From Opeltia flavorubescens (lineage: Eukaryota; Ascomycota; Lecanoromycetes; Teloschistales; Teloschistaceae): a stretch of DNA of 64,000 bases. The notes below the pieces were generated by a model, which did not search any database, was not told the DNA's origin, and saw only the letters and a program-made list of their open reading frames with translations. The position numbers were made by a program, and so were the translations under genes. Where the stretch lies: the NCBI GenBank assembly GCA_000442125.1, contig KE546981.1:558001-622000 (forward strand), given 5' to 3'. Below are positions 1 through 15,110 of the stretch, one piece after another; position 1 is the stretch's first letter; every line of letters starts with the position of its first letter.

Positions 1-117
1 TAAAGCGCTTAATTTAAATATCTACTAGCCGAAAAATTATTTCTATATAATAAACCTATTTTTTTTTTTTTTTTTTTTTTTGCTTCTATTTAACTAAATA
101 GGCTTTTTTTTTACTTT
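1..117. repeat. LTR-like terminal repeat, left copy (truncated by window start)
   Basis: It matches 7199-7317 base for base apart from C/T and G/A differences and poly-T length. Shared landmarks are TCTACTAGCC, TATAATAAACCTA, a poly-T run and CTATTTAACTAAATAGGC. An undetermined base (N) lies at 118, exactly where the match stops. Confidence 0.8.
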
Positions 118-3100
118 NATATATATATATATATTTAATTTAAAAGCTAATAGAAAATAATAATAAAAAAATAATCTAAATATTATAATTAAAAGTATTC
201 TATAAAGTTTTTTATTACTAGCGATATAATATAATTAAATAGGCGTAATATTAAAATAAAAAAGCTATTAAAAAAATTAAATTATAAATTTTATAGGCTT
301 TTTAAAATAATAAAACTAGTAAATTTATAATTATACCGCCTAAAACTTCTAGTATTAATAGATTATATTTATCCCGTTTTTTATATCTTTTTTCTTAAAT
401 TATATATAATAATAGAAGAAAAAAATAAAAAAAATCTATTATTTTTATTTATTAACGGTAAAGAGTAATATAAAATAAAAAAAGTATTTAATTTAAAATA
501 GTACTATAGGAAAATATAATATCTAATAAAATAGTTTAACTATAGCTTTAAAAATAATAGCTAGTTTAATATTAAAAAAATATCGGGAGCTAGTAAATAT
601 ATAAAGGACTTCTATTATATATATTTTAAAAAACTATTAAATAATAGTAAAAAGGGCTCTTTAAAAGAGAGGTAAAAAAAAAATAAATTATAGTTAAACT
701 ATATATAAATATATAAATAAAGTAATAAATAAAGTAATAAATAATATTAAAAATATAAAATAGTAATAAAAATAAAACTTTATATAATTACTAAAATTTA
801 TTAGTAGAATATATATTAAAAAATATATATTATAAAATATATTATTAAAAAAAATTAAAATTAAAAGGAAGCTTTATTAAAATATAGATTTTAAAATTAT
901 AACTATTTAAAAACAATATAAACTTAAAAATAGAATATAAAAATAAATATATAAGAATAAATACTAAAAATAGATATAAAATACTAGACGAATATAAAAT
1001 TATATAATAATATTATTCTCTTCTATTTCGTTTTTATTAATAAAAAAAAGATTATTTTTTTTAACTAAATTTAACTACTCCTCCTTAATAATTAAAGAAT
1101 CTAAAAAATTCTAACGTAAGATTAGCGCGCGAAGTTATATAAAAAAGATAAATATATAATAAAATATATTATATTAATATTTATATTAATTAATTTTTTT
1201 AAAGCGTAAATAGTTTTAATAATATTAAAGGTATTAACGGTCTTTTTTCGCCGCGTTTTAGTTTTTTTTTAAACTTCGATTTATTTACGGCTAGAAAAAG
1301 TAATAGCGCGCAAGTAGTATATAATACGTCGTTTTTTATCTTTATTAATAATATTAATAGTAAAAATAGTAAAAATTATTTTATTAACTATTAAAATAAA
1401 TCTTTAAAGAATTTATATAGATTAAAAAAACTACTACTATATATAAATTTAATATATTAGTTTATATTTCTTTTAAAGTTTAAAATAACGCGTATAATAT
1501 TTAAAGCCGATACTAGGTTTTATATAATAAATAAAAGTATAATAAATAATAAAATTATTCTTTAATTATTTCTTATTAAAAATTATTAAATAGTAGTATT
1601 AAATAAATAATATATATTATAATACTAGCTTTAATATACTAATAGTAGTAATTCTTTTATAAAATTAAAATATTTAATAATATTAGAATATTAGGCGCCT
1701 ATATATTTTAAAGAGTTTTTTTAGCTATAAAAATTTTAAAAGTTTTAAAATCTATAATAAAAGATATAAAAGTTAAAGAAAATTTATAAAAAAATAAAGC
1801 TAGTAAATAAAAATAAAGTATAATAAAAATAATAAAAATTTAAGTTAAAAAATAGATTTATATTAAAAAAGAAACGTTTATTATATATTTATAAATAGAA
1901 AATAAAATTATACTATTTAATATAAAATCTATAATATTAATAATATAAATTAAATTATTTAAAGTTTAATAGTTCTAATTATTTATAATTATTATAGTAT
2001 AATATAATTATCGAGTAGAACTATTAAATAATATTAATTTTTATAAATATATTTCGGCGCGAGTATTTAATAAGTATTAAAAGATATTAATAATATATTA
2101 TAACGCGATAACTAATATTAATATTAATACTAAATAATTTTTAATATATAAAGTAAAGCTATTTATATATTTTATATATAATAATAAAACATTTTATATA
2201 TAAATATATATTAGCGTCGCGTACCTTTAAATTATTAATTTAATTAATATATATTTAAATACGCGCGTTTTATATAAAAGATTTAGCTATTTATTATATA
2301 TATATTACCTAATTATAAAATAATAAGAATACTATTATAAAAGAGGAAATATTATTATAGTTAATAATAATCTAATTTATTATAATATTATAAAACTATT
2401 ATATAGCTTCGGTTAAAATATTATATCGCTATATTATACTAGTAGGAAAGGGGGTCTATATAATTAGAGGAATTCCTTTTAATATTCGTAGCTCTTTAGA
2501 TATTAATATATATATATTCTCGAAATATAACTCTATATATATAATAATAGAACGCTAGATTATTACCTATACTTCTATATAGTTTCCCTGTTATTGCATC
2601 CTTTTTATATTAATATTAATAATAAAATAATTTTATTATCTATTTTACTTTAAAATATCTAGTTAAAAAGGTTTTATAATATTTTATTACAAATTTTATA
2701 TAAATAATAGAGTTTTTTAATATATATAAAAATTTATAAAATAATAACTCGCTTTTTATTTTTAAATTTTATAATTTAGTTTTTATATATTTAAAATTCT
2801 TTTTATAAGCGCTTTTAATATTATATTTTTTAATAATAATAAAATTATTATTCTATTAAAATTATAAAATTATTTTTTTTATATTTATTAAACTATTATT
2901 ATAAACTATTTTACTAGAAATAATATTTTTTATTATTTAATAAAGGATATACTATTTATAACTAATTATTCTAGTAATAGAATTTATTATATTTTTTTTA
3001 TTAAAAAATAGATTTTTTTTTAAAAACCTTGAACGGGGTTTTTATAAGGCGTTATTAGCGCTAATATATTATAAAATTTTTAGACCGGTAAATTATTATT

Positions 3101-6100
3101 AAATTTTTTAGAAGTATTAACCTTTAATAAAAGTTTTTTAAACTTTTTTTTATATTTTTTATATAAATATACTACCTTTATTTTTTTTACCGCCGCTAGT
3201 ATAAATAATATATTATTAGCAAAAAATAGCTTTTATTATAATATAAATATTATTATTAAAGTTTTAAAATTAATTTTTTAATAATTTAGCCTTTTTAATA
3301 AAAAATCTACTAGAATCGATTTTTTAATTTAATAAAAGATTTTAAAATTTATAATTATTAATTTTATAACCTAATATTAATTTTTATTATTAAATTATTT
3401 AATATATATAAATTATTTTAAATTATTATAATCTAATTGTTTTTTAATAATATATTAAGTTCTTTTTAAATAATTTACCTATTATTTAAAAATTTTAATA
3501 ATAGTAAATAGCTTTTAATTATAAATTATATAGTTTTATTTAATTATTATTATTTTTTTTAATTTAAAAACTACTAGATAATAAACCCTATTATTATTTA
3601 AATAAATTATAATATTAGAAATACTAAAATCTAAAGTCTTTATTTTAATCCGGATTTTATATATTAAATCGAAATATTTTAGTAATAATATTATAATAAA
3701 AACTTTTTTTAATTTTTTAAAAGCTTTTTAAACGATATTATTTTATTTTAATAACTTTAATTTTTTATTATTTTTTATATAGATTAATAAATTAATTATA
3801 AATATAATAATCTTTAAATAATATTTAATAAATCGTTAATAAAAATTTATTAAATTTAAAAATATTTAAGTATTTTTATATAATTTTAAAATAGATTAAA
3901 TTTAAATTATATTTATTTTTTTAAAATCTATTTCTACTTTTTTAAATAATATAATATATTTTAGGAATTCTAGTTATTCTATATTCAATATATATTTTTT
4001 TAGATTTAAAAATAACGAGTATTTATAAGATTAGCGTAAAATTATACGAATATACTTTTAGTATTTTTTTTTAGAATTTAAATATACTAGAATATTATTT
4101 AAATATACTATATAAAAAACATTAATTATTTCTATTAACGCTTTATTAATATATATTTAAAAAGTTATAAAGGTATTTATTAAATTAAAAAATATAATAA
4201 AATATTTAAAGTACCTATATCTAAAATAAAATACTATTTTTTATTTATTTTTTTATTTAATTCTAATCTAATAATAAATATCGCGTATATTTATTTTTAT
4301 AAATTTTTTTACGTTATATAAACGGTCTAAAGTTTTAGTAATTAAAAAAAACAAATATTAATTTTTAATTATTACTATATTTAAACTATAGTAATTTATA
4401 TATAAATATAGTCTATTATTTTTATTTAATATAAATAGAATAAAAATTTCTATAAGCAAAATTAAATATTAGATCTAGCTTTTTTTAAAGGTTTTTTTAA
4501 AATATCGGCGTAATTTCTTAAATTTATTATTTAATAGATTATATATTAGTTTATATAATAATTTTTAACTTTTTATTAAATTAATAATATAATTATTAGA
4601 TTTTAATTAGAGTAATTTACCCGATTTTATTATAAAAAATATAAATCTAAAATTCTTAATTTAATATAAAATTTCCGTATTATTAATATCGACTAGATTT
4701 TTTATTACTAATACTATTAAGGCGTATATAATAAAGTATATTTTCAAGAATTGTTTAAAAATTTATAAATAGTTTATTTATATTCGATTAACCCTAATAA
4801 AAAAGCGCTATTTTATAGCTTATATATTAATAAATAGGCTAGCTTTATAGATTTTTAAAATATTTAAAATTATATTATATTCGTTTAAATCGATAATATA
4901 GAAAAAAATAATAGAAATTATTCGTTTTATATTTTAGCTATTAGTATAGATTTATTTAAGATTATAAATTCTATAATAGTAATACTACTAATTTCGAAGC
5001 TAGTTTAATATAAAATAATTAATATTTATTAAAATAAAGCTTATTCTACTATTTTAGCTTATAAAATATAATTAATATCTAGTTTTATATTTAATAATAT
5101 AGAAATTCTTTTAATTTAATCGTTTATATAAATCGAAATACTATTTTAAATTTTTTTATTATTTTAATTAAATAATATTTAACTATTAAAATTTTATTTA
5201 AATTTAATTATTTTTTAAAATCGTATTAGAAATTTTATTAATACTAAATTTAGTATTTTTAATAAATATTTTTTTTATTAACTTTTCTATATAAAAGTAA
5301 TTAATAGAATAATAATCTTTTTTATAATAATTATAATATTTTATTTAGCTTAAATTCTTTAGACTAATATTTTTACTACTTTTTAATTTTATAAAAGGCC
5401 CGTTATAAAGTTTATAATTATTATATTTTCGTTTATCCCCTATATAATTATTATAAAGCTTTTTTAAAATTCAATTATTCTAGTTCTTTTAATTCGAAAA
5501 AAAAGCTTTTTATAGAAAATATTTATATTAGTACCTTTTATAATACTTTTTATATAAATCGCTAAAGTTATCTATTTATCCTTCGGTTTATTTTTAAATA
5601 TATATTTAAACTAGTATATTAATATTTAAATATCGCGTTTAAATTTTATAATAAAATTTATTATATATTATTTTTTTAATAATTTCGATAATTAACTTTT
5701 AAGCGTTTTTATTTAATTATAAAATTTTTATAGTATTAATATATTTTATACTAATATATAATATTTTAATAAAAAATTTTAAAATTAGCTTCTTTTATTT
5801 AATAAAAAATTAAGTAGCTATTAATAAAAATTAGGCTAGTTTATATTAATTCTATTTCTTTTTTTATATTAAATCTATTATATTAAAAGGTTATCTTTTA
5901 ATAATAATATAAAAAATCGAATATATATTTTATTTATTAAAAATAAATTCTATAATAATTTAAATATTATATCTATTTATAATACCTATACTTAATAACT
6001 AATAAAATTATTTTTTAATAAATAATTTAGTAAAAAAACTAATTTAATACTTTTTAATTTTATAATAATAAAAAATTTAGTATTAATAAACGGAATAATA

Positions 6101-6968
6101 AAAATAAATATATTAATAAATATATAAAACTTTTAAAGCGTTATTTAAATTTATTAATAAATTATTCTAGTTTTTTTAAAGCGATAAATATATTTAATAG
6201 CTTTTTCCATTTTATATTTTAAATTTTTAATTTTTTATTCCGTTTATATATTTAAAGAAATATTTAAAGAATCGCTATTATTATAATTATTATTAAAACT
6301 AAATAATAAAAGGGACGGAATTATATTATATATTAGCTTTTTATTTTTATAATAACGAGTATTAAAACTCGGCGTTAACTCCGTTAAAAGAATACTATTA
6401 TTCTATTATAATTTTATAATATTATTAAATAGTTTTATAATACGCTCGTTCTAAAAAATTATTAGATTAATTATATTAAAAAATCCGCTTATTAAATCTA
6501 TATATATAATTTTTAATTAAATATTCGGATTCAAAAAATTAATAATTATACTATTATTATTATTCCTGTTTCTATTATAACCGCAAGCTCTTTTAATAAC
6601 TATATTTAATAGTAGTACAGACTTTTAAATATAAAAAAAAAAGTTAAAATTATAATATACTTGATATATTTAAATTAATTTAAAAGCGTAAATTATTATA
6701 AAAAAATTATTTATAGTATATATATTTAAATATATTAAAGAACTAATTTTTATTTTTTAATAAAAAATAAAAAGAATCGCTATATATCTAAAAATATTAT
6801 TATTTTATATTAAATAATAATTATTTAAATAATCCTATTTAGGCTTTTTAAAAAGCCCGTTATACTAGTAATTTAATATATTATCTCTATTATATAATTT
6901 CTACCTGAAATTCAAATACTAATTATTTTTATAATTTAATAATAATAAACTAGTATCGGGCTACCATT

Positions 6969-7085
6969 CCGAAAAGTTAAAAAAATTCGATTCGAAAAAT
7001 TAATATATAATAATTTAAATTTTTATAATTTTTATCGAATCGAATAGATAATAGAAAAAAAAATCGAATATTTTAACTAATCGAA
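6969..7085. repeat. small nested inverted repeat
   Basis: It has two sets of inverted arms. The inner arms ATTCGATTCGA (6985-6995) and TCGAATCGAAT (7035-7045) pair perfectly. The outer arms, about 6969-6990 and 7064-7085, pair imperfectly (GTTAAAAAAATTCGA against TCGAATATTTTAAC). Together they look like a very short MITE or hairpin about 117 bp long near the 5-prime end of the gypsy fossil. No target duplication is clear. Confidence 0.5.
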
Positions 7086-7198
7086 ATAAATAATAATTAT
7101 TTTTATAAATATTATTAATAGAATTAATTATTTCGATATAATTCTTCCGTATTATTTAAAGATTATAGGCTATTTTTAAATATACACGTTTAAAAGCT

Positions 7199-7321
7199 TA
7201 AAGCGTTTAATTTAAGCGTCTACTAGCCAAGAAATTATTCCTATATAATAAACCTATTTTTTTTTTTTTTTTTTTTTTTTTTTAAGCTTCTATTTAACTA
7301 AATAGGCTTTTTTTTTACTTT
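7199..7321. repeat. LTR-like terminal repeat, right copy
   Basis: This is the second copy of the repeat seen at 1-117, in the same orientation. It has a longer poly-T run (about 7257-7283) followed by AAGCTTC and CTATTTAACTAAATAGGC. For a minus-strand element this is the 5-prime LTR. The poly-T is a poly-A run in the element's own sense. Confidence 0.8.
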
Positions 7322-10300
7322 TTTATAATTTTATAACTAACCGATTCGTTAATAACTTCTTAATATTTTTATAACTAAATTTATATTTATTAATCTACTA
7401 TAAAAATTAATAATTCGCCCGGGGATAGACTATAATCTAGAATTAATACTAATTCAGTAACTTCTTTAACTATAGAATAATTCGAAACTATAATACTTAA
7501 TTTTAATTATATTAAAAAACTTAAATCTATTAATAATATTTATTATTAATTCGCTAAAATAAAAATAAATATTAACTGTATATATTTAACCGTATAATAG
7601 GTAATATATAAATATATACGGTTATTAAAATTTACTGAATCGATTAAAAAAGGGTATTAAAAAATATTAAAGAAGATAAATTCGATATAAACTATATTAT
7701 CTATAACCTTTATTAATATTAAAAATCTTAAAATCGATATTTTTAATATTAAAATATTATTAATATAAATTTAGTATTTTCTAGGTAATAAATAGTAGAA
7801 AATTAACTAGAATTAAATAAAAGCGAGTATAACCGTTTTTAAAGTAGAAGCGAGCGTAATTATTTTTAAAATAGGTAGTAGTTAAACGGAAACTAGTATA
7901 TAAAAAAAATATAAAAAGGTTATAGGTAGTAAATATAAAAAATTAGCGATATCGATTTTAAGTAAAAAATTAAATTTAAGTTCGAGTTCTATATTTAAAG
8001 ATAACGATTTTATAGTATTTATAATAACCCGCGCTCCGATTTATATTATAAATTAGATAAATCGGAATTAAAATCGAATTAAGTTTAAATTATTATTAAT
8101 AATAGTAGTAATTATTAATAATACCGCTAAATTTTATAAATTTATTATAAATAAAAGAAATTAATAAACTTATTTATAAACCGTATAAAGTAGAAGTAAA
8201 ACATTTTTATTCGATTTAGCTAATATATTAGTTATTATAGGCGCTAGTTAATAATATAAATAGATAGAATCGTATAATATAATAATAGATAATTATTTAA
8301 ACTAGTTATATTTTTTAATTACTAGTATTATAAATTATAAAATTTAAAAAGTTTTAATATTAAAAAAATAAAGAATAGTTAAATTAGAAGGCTATTTTTT
8401 TATAGATTATAGGTATAATTACTATAAAACCGTATAATTTTTATAAATATAAAAACGGGCTATTTATAGAATACGTTGTTTTAAAAGAATATTTTAGCGG
8501 AAGCTATACGAATTATTATTATTTAGGTTTCGATATATTCTATAACTTTTATATATAAACCGTTTCCTATTCCCTAATTATTATTTTTAATAGTATTTAA
8601 GTAATTAGAGCGAAACGGCGTATAATACGGCGATAAATATTCGATTTATAAAAGCCTACTCGAATTTTAAATAGTATATAAAAATAAAATAGGCGAAATA
8701 GGAGAAAAAGCAAAAGAAATAGACTATAGCGTTTATTATAAAAGATATTATACCTATTATAATACCTATTACGCCCGTTATAATACCTATTAAAAAATAA
8801 ATTTTTATAAAATTAAATTCGAATATAAATAAATATAAAATAAAATATAATTTAAATATTACAGATATTAAATATAATAAAAATATATAAAGCGGTCGAA
8901 AATTAAATAATAATTTATACTACTTTATTATATTATATTATTACTAATTATATTATTAATAATATTTTCTTTTTATATAGCGAATCTAAAGGGAAATATA
9001 ATTAAAAAATTTAAAAAGAAATTAAAATTAATATAATAGTAATTAGTATTATAAAAAGTAATAGCTATAACTAATCTTAATAATAATATTTTTAAGGATT
9101 TCGGAATAGATTTTAAAGGCGATATATATATTTTAGAGAGTATAGATAATATTAAAATTCTAGAAAATATATTTTATAATAATTAAAGGTTATTTCGGCT
9201 ATTTTAATAGTATTTTTTTTTTTTAGATTAAAAACTACTTTAATAGTTATAAATAAAATATATTTTAAGCTACTTTAATAGTAGATATTAGGATTTATTT
9301 CGGGCTACTATAGTAGTAATAATTAGGATTTATTACAGGCTATTTCGGTAGTAATTATTAATATTAGATAAAATCTTTTTATTATAGTAGTATTTATTTT
9401 TAATCGAATTTAAATTAATTTAATTTTTATATAATAATATAAAAACTATTATTTTATTTAAATTAGTTATTTTATTAATACTTCTAATTATATTAGATTC
9501 TTTATAAATCTTTTAGAATCTATAGTAAAGTATATTAATATATTTATAATATCTATAACTTAAAATAAAGCTATATATAGTTATTTATATAAAAAAGCGG
9601 GTATTTAAAAATTTAAACTAACGCGGTTTAAAGTTTATTTTTATAATTTATTAATAATTATAGCGAATATAAACTAAATTAGAAATTATTTTTTTTTTAT
9701 TATAATACCTACTAATTCGTTTTTTAAGGTTATTAAAAGAATCCGATAGATTAATCGTTTTTATTTATAGAAAATACCGTTAATAATTTATCTTTTAATA
9801 ATATTTTAATTAAAGTATATTATTATTAATTAAATCCTATTAATTATATTATTTTAAGGTAAATATTACGAATTAATATTATTAAAGCGCCGACTTTTAA
9901 TTCTAGCTTTAAAAGCGTTAAACTTTTAGATTTAAAAATATTTAATTAGTTTAAAAGTATTTTTTTAATTTTAAATCGCCGTTTATTTTAATTATAGAAA
10001 TTAAAACTATAATAAATTTTAAATTCCTTATATAAATTTTATAATAGCTTATAGTTTAATAAATCGATTATTTTATTATATATTATTAAGATTACGCGGT
10101 TTTAAAAAAAGTTTAGATTGTATTATAAATTATAAAACTTTTAGATTAAAAAGATATATTTTTAAAAATTTTAAAGATTTATTATCTAATTAATTTTATT
10201 TAACAGCCGAGTTATATTATAGAGATTCTAATTATAAAATATTCTTTCTAATTATTATATAAATCGAATATTAGTAGTATAATATTAAACTTATATAATT

Positions 10301-13300
10301 TAAATTAGATAAAATTATTTAAAATAATAGTAAAAAGAATAATATTAAATATTTATTTTAATAATAGTATTTTTAAAGCTAATAGGTATAATTAAAAAAA
10401 TCTATACGAAATTACTATTAAATATTACTCGCTTCCTTTTAAAAGGAATATTTTTATTATAAATATTATATAATATATAATTAATAGCTATAAAATAATA
10501 TTTATATTAGATAGATATTTTATTCTAGATAATTATCGTTATTTATTAAAATAGATTATTAAATTCCGAGCTCTAATTAATAAAATATAAAAAATTATTT
10601 AAAATATTAATTAGAATTTTAAAGCGAGAATATAATATTTAACTTTTAGAAAAAAATAATATAACGATACTAGAGGATATAATATAAATAGTAACTTCGT
10701 TATAAATATAAAAATAATAATATAAAATTTAATATAAAAAGGTTTTATTTATACTAGCCGGCCTTTAAAAAAAAAAAAATTAATTTTTATCTATAAAATT
10801 TAAAATAATATAGTTATATATTATTTATTATTTATTATTAAATTTCGGCCGATTTTTTTTAAATAGCCGTTATTATTCGTCGGTATTATAATTTAATTCC
10901 GCTGTAACTAGAGGATTCCTAATAATATAACCCTAGTTATACTTATAAAATTATAATCGAAACTATTTTAAAATTTTATTTTAATTTATAAAAAAGTATT
11001 ATATTTAATATAATCTATAATCTTATTTTAAATATTTAAGATTTTTTAAAATTTTAAAGCGCTTTATATTAAATTAAAACTTTAGATTATTATAAATTAA
11101 TTTCTAAAACTATTTTTAAAGCTGTTATAGATAGTTTAATATACTATAGGTATATATTATAATAAAAAGGCTCTATAGTTATTTCCCCTTTATAAATAAA
11201 AACGATTCTTTAAAATAGTACTTTTATTTAAAATCGTCGAATATTAAACCGCGTATAAAATATACTATTTAGAAAATATTATATATAACCTTTTTATATA
11301 TCCGAAAATAAATAAATAATTTTATACTAAAAACTTTTAAAAGTAACTATAAAAGGTAATACTATTCCTTTATAACGGGGTTATAATAATATATATAACT
11401 AATTAAAATACCTTTTTTCCGGGGTTTTTAATAATTTTTTTTCTATATATAGTACTCCGGAAAGTCCTAATATAGAATATTATAGCTATTTTTATTTTTA
11501 TTATTATATTTAAACTATTTTATTAAAATTAAAATTATATTTTCTATTTATTAAATAAATATATTAATCGGAATTTTATTTAAAAATATAACCTAATATA
11601 CTTTTTTAAAATAAAAATAGAATTTTTAAACTAGTAGTTATTTTTAATAGCTTTAATATTTAAAAAGCTTCTAGTATATTTATAATAAACTAATAACTTT
11701 ATTATTTAAATACCGCGCTATTTTACTATTTTTAGTATTTTTTTTAATTATTATAATAATTCTATAATTATAACTTTTATAAATATATTTATAAATATAT
11801 TAAACTACTTTAAAATTAAAATAAACTTTAATATTAATATAATAATTATATCGATTATTAAAATATAGATTATAAGGTATAATCTATCGATTATTAAAAA
11901 TAAAAAAATTATTCTTTTTTATCTAAATATAACTATTATTAAGTCGCTAGTAACTAGGGTAACCGTTATTAAAAAGATTAGTTTTTTTTTAAAATAGTTT
12001 AAAAAACCTTTTTAAATATTACTTCGGACTATTACTAGAAGATTCGACTATATAGGAAATATTAGGATATATATTACTATATAGCCTATATATTATAGAA
12101 TCCTATATAATTCTAGTTAAAAAACTATTTAAATTCGATTTAAATAGTAGTAATTTAATAATAATTATTGAATTAATTATATCTATATTTTAAAATATAC
12201 TTTAATAATTAATAAAGATTAGTAGATATATATAAAAAAGTTTTTATTTTTAGTATTTAATCGTTTATATTTATTTTAAAAATTTTCTAAAAATACCGAC
12301 TTTAACTTCTTTTAATAACGCTTTTTTCTAGATATTAAAAATTTTTATAACGATATTTAAACGATTAATAGTTTATTAATTTAATTTTAGCGTTTTAATA
12401 ATTTTAAATTATTTTAAGTTAATAGTTATTATTAAAAACAGAAAAAGTCGGTTATAATACTATAAAATAGCGTACGAATCTATTATCGCTATATATATAA
12501 AACGATTATTATATATATATAAAAAAAGTAAAATTACCCGATATTTAAAACCCGGGTGGTTATTTATAAAATCTAGATTATCTATTATTAAATAATTCTA
12601 AACCTTTTAATATAATTTAACTCGAATTTTATTTTAATTCCGGCGGATAAAATCGAGTATATTTTAGTTATAAACTATTTATATATTATAAACGTACTAT
12701 TAAAAAAGCTTTATACTATAAAAAATTAAGTTAAATTTTATAGTACACTAATATAAATAAAATAAATAATAATTACGCTAGTAAATATAATACCCGCTAT
12801 TTTATTTATTAATAAAATAATTTTAATTAAATCCTCGTTTATTTTTTATAAAAAGGAGGATATAATATAATAGTATATAAGCGGGGTAATCTAAATTAAT
12901 CCTTTAAAAACTATATTTATTAAAATTTTAACCTTTTTTTTAAAATAGATAAATATTATAGAAATAGCTTTTAGAATATTTATTAGGGATTAATATTTAA
13001 ATTTTATTATTACCCCGGACTAGTAGGTTCTCGCGATATTTATTAGCTCTTTTTTTAATAATTAGCTGTATTTATATATTAATTAATAATAAAAGTAATT
13101 CCGGATTTAAATTATTTTTTTTTTAAAAAAAAACTTCTCGAGCCATCCGGTAGTAGTTAATATAAAAATTAACTTTTTAAAATATATAGTTTAAATTTTA
13201 TAAAATTCCTTAATTTAAATAACTATTAAAATATATTTTATAATTATTTTTAATATAGGTATCGATAGTTTTATTAGAATTTAAAAAAAAATATTATATA

Positions 13301-15110
13301 AATAAAAAGGATTCCTTATTAATAGGTTCGAAAAGTTTCTAAATATAATATATTTTATTATATATAATAAAGAGTTATAGTCCGCGGTTAAAAATATAAT
13401 AATAATCGCTTTAATACTTAATTAAAGTAAATATAAAAATATTATTATAGCGCCGAATATTCTTTTAAAACTTTTTATTATAGAGTATTTACTTAGTAAA
13501 AAGATTTTTTAAAGGCTAGAGTATTTTTAAAAAAAAATCTATCGATTTAACTAACTAGCCTTTTTTATAATAAAGCTTGTATTTTATAACGGAAGCTAAT
13601 ATATCTAAAATACGTTTTTTAGCCTAGTATTTCGCGTGATAATAAAAGTAGATAAAATATATTTATATTCTAATATAATTCGATATACTATAGGGGCTAA
13701 TATAATAGAAAATTATCTTATATAATTCCGATTTATATTTAGTTAGTATAAATAATAACCTATTTTTTTAACAGCTTTATTAACTATAGTAAGGCCCGGC
13801 TAGATAATATAGCGAATCTAGCTAGTTAGATTTTTTTTAAAATAATTCCTCTTTTTTTATAAGATTTAAATTAAATTTTAAAATAATAGATTAAAAGCGA
13901 TTAAAAAAATATAAAAATATTAATATCTAATTTAAAAATATATTAGAATTTATTTTAAACGGAATAAAGCTTTTAAAAATATTATTATAGAGGAAATTAG
14001 CTTTAAAGTCCGAATTAAAGTTATTATTAATAATAAATTTAAAATTAAAATTAAAATTACAATCTTTATTTATAAAAGAAAAAAAAGGTTATAAATTATA
14101 ACTTTTAGCTATTTTTATTAAAAACTATTTCTAATATATCTAATACAACTTTTATAGTAAAGTAGAAACTATTATTTTTAAATTTCGATTAATATTTCTA
14201 GATAAAAAGGGTATATAATATATTAGATATTCGGTTTAAAAACGCGGCGGTAGAATTACCTATAGTTATCCGTAGAGTCGAATTTATTAATATAGTATTT
14301 ATATATTATAAAAACGAGAGCGATAAAAACTAAAAAGATAAAACTATTTTAAAAATAATAATTTATTTTAATTCGACTAAATATTTATATTAAAACTTTT
14401 TAAAAGCGACCGTTTTAACTAGTATATTAGCTGCTACTAGAAGTAAAAGGAATCGACGCTACTTTATTTCGGTAAATACTATATATAGTATAGTATTTAT
14501 TTAGTTTTTATACTAATAGAGGCTTTTTAAAGTTAAATTAATATTTAAAGTATTTATATTAATTATAATATCGAATCGATTCGAATAATATATTAAAAGG
14601 ATTTAAAAATAATAAAATTAGTAATAAAAAAAAATTTTTAAAAAGAGATAGAAAGATATTTAGATAATAATAGTAGTATAATAGGAGGTATAATATTAAT
14701 ACGTAATAAAAAGAAAATAAATAAAATTAGGTTAATTTAAATCGAATTGTATCGAAATAAAAAATTTTTTAAATATAACTTATAAAAGATAGTATAAAAA
14801 ATAAATAAAATAAAAAAACTATTAAAAAAACTTTATATTAATACTAATAGTATTAATAATATTAGATTTTAAAATTAAAAAATATATTTAAATACGCTTG
14901 ATACGCTTTATAATTTAAAATATTTTTTATTCTATTATATATATAGTAATATTATTAATTTATAATTATATAGAATCTAGTAGTTTTAATAGTTAAAACC
15001 CTTAAAATCGAATTAACCGGATTTATAACTATAAACGTTCGATATTAACCGATAAAATTTATATTTATTTCGGGTCGGGAAGCCGATAAAAAACGTTTTC
15101 TAATATATAT
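7322..15110 (+). other. RIP-damaged coding-like tract, unidentified
   Basis: About 7.8 kb in which CG is common and the plus strand repeatedly reads as protein-like sequence between scattered stops. One clear stretch is near 11150-11650. It includes the run NNFFSIYSTPESPNIEYYS and continues in one frame with few interruptions. Another is near 13050-14000. I do not recognise the product. The size, the lack of intact genes and the neighbourhood suggest a large transposable element or several nested ones. No LTR, terminal inverted repeat or poly-A tail could be paired around it. The density of surviving CG is higher than in the A family at 18-33 kb, so it has had a different RIP history. It could also hold more than one element. 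Confidence 0.4.

Larger units (their letters stand above)
1..7321 (-). mobile_element. Ty3/gypsy LTR retrotransposon fossil, family B copy 0
   Basis: A minus-strand LTR element that is heavily RIP-mutated and broken many times. It is bounded by direct copies of one terminal repeat (1-117 and about 7199-7321). The left repeat may continue outside the window. Reading the minus strand, a gag-like part lies at about 6930-5000, followed by a protease-like part. Near 4390-4200 comes a stretch resembling the start of Ty3/gypsy reverse transcriptase (the segment rich in LDRL, INIRD and YRIRIK-like residues). RNase H and integrase would be expected toward 3000-500. The gag-to-protease part (about 6930-4440) is collinear with 34150-36230 on the opposite strand, which shows this is a repeated family. 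A small inverted-repeat element sits near its 5-prime end (6969-7085). Family assignment rests on the eye-read RT stretch plus the LTR-like ends. Confidence 0.7.
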
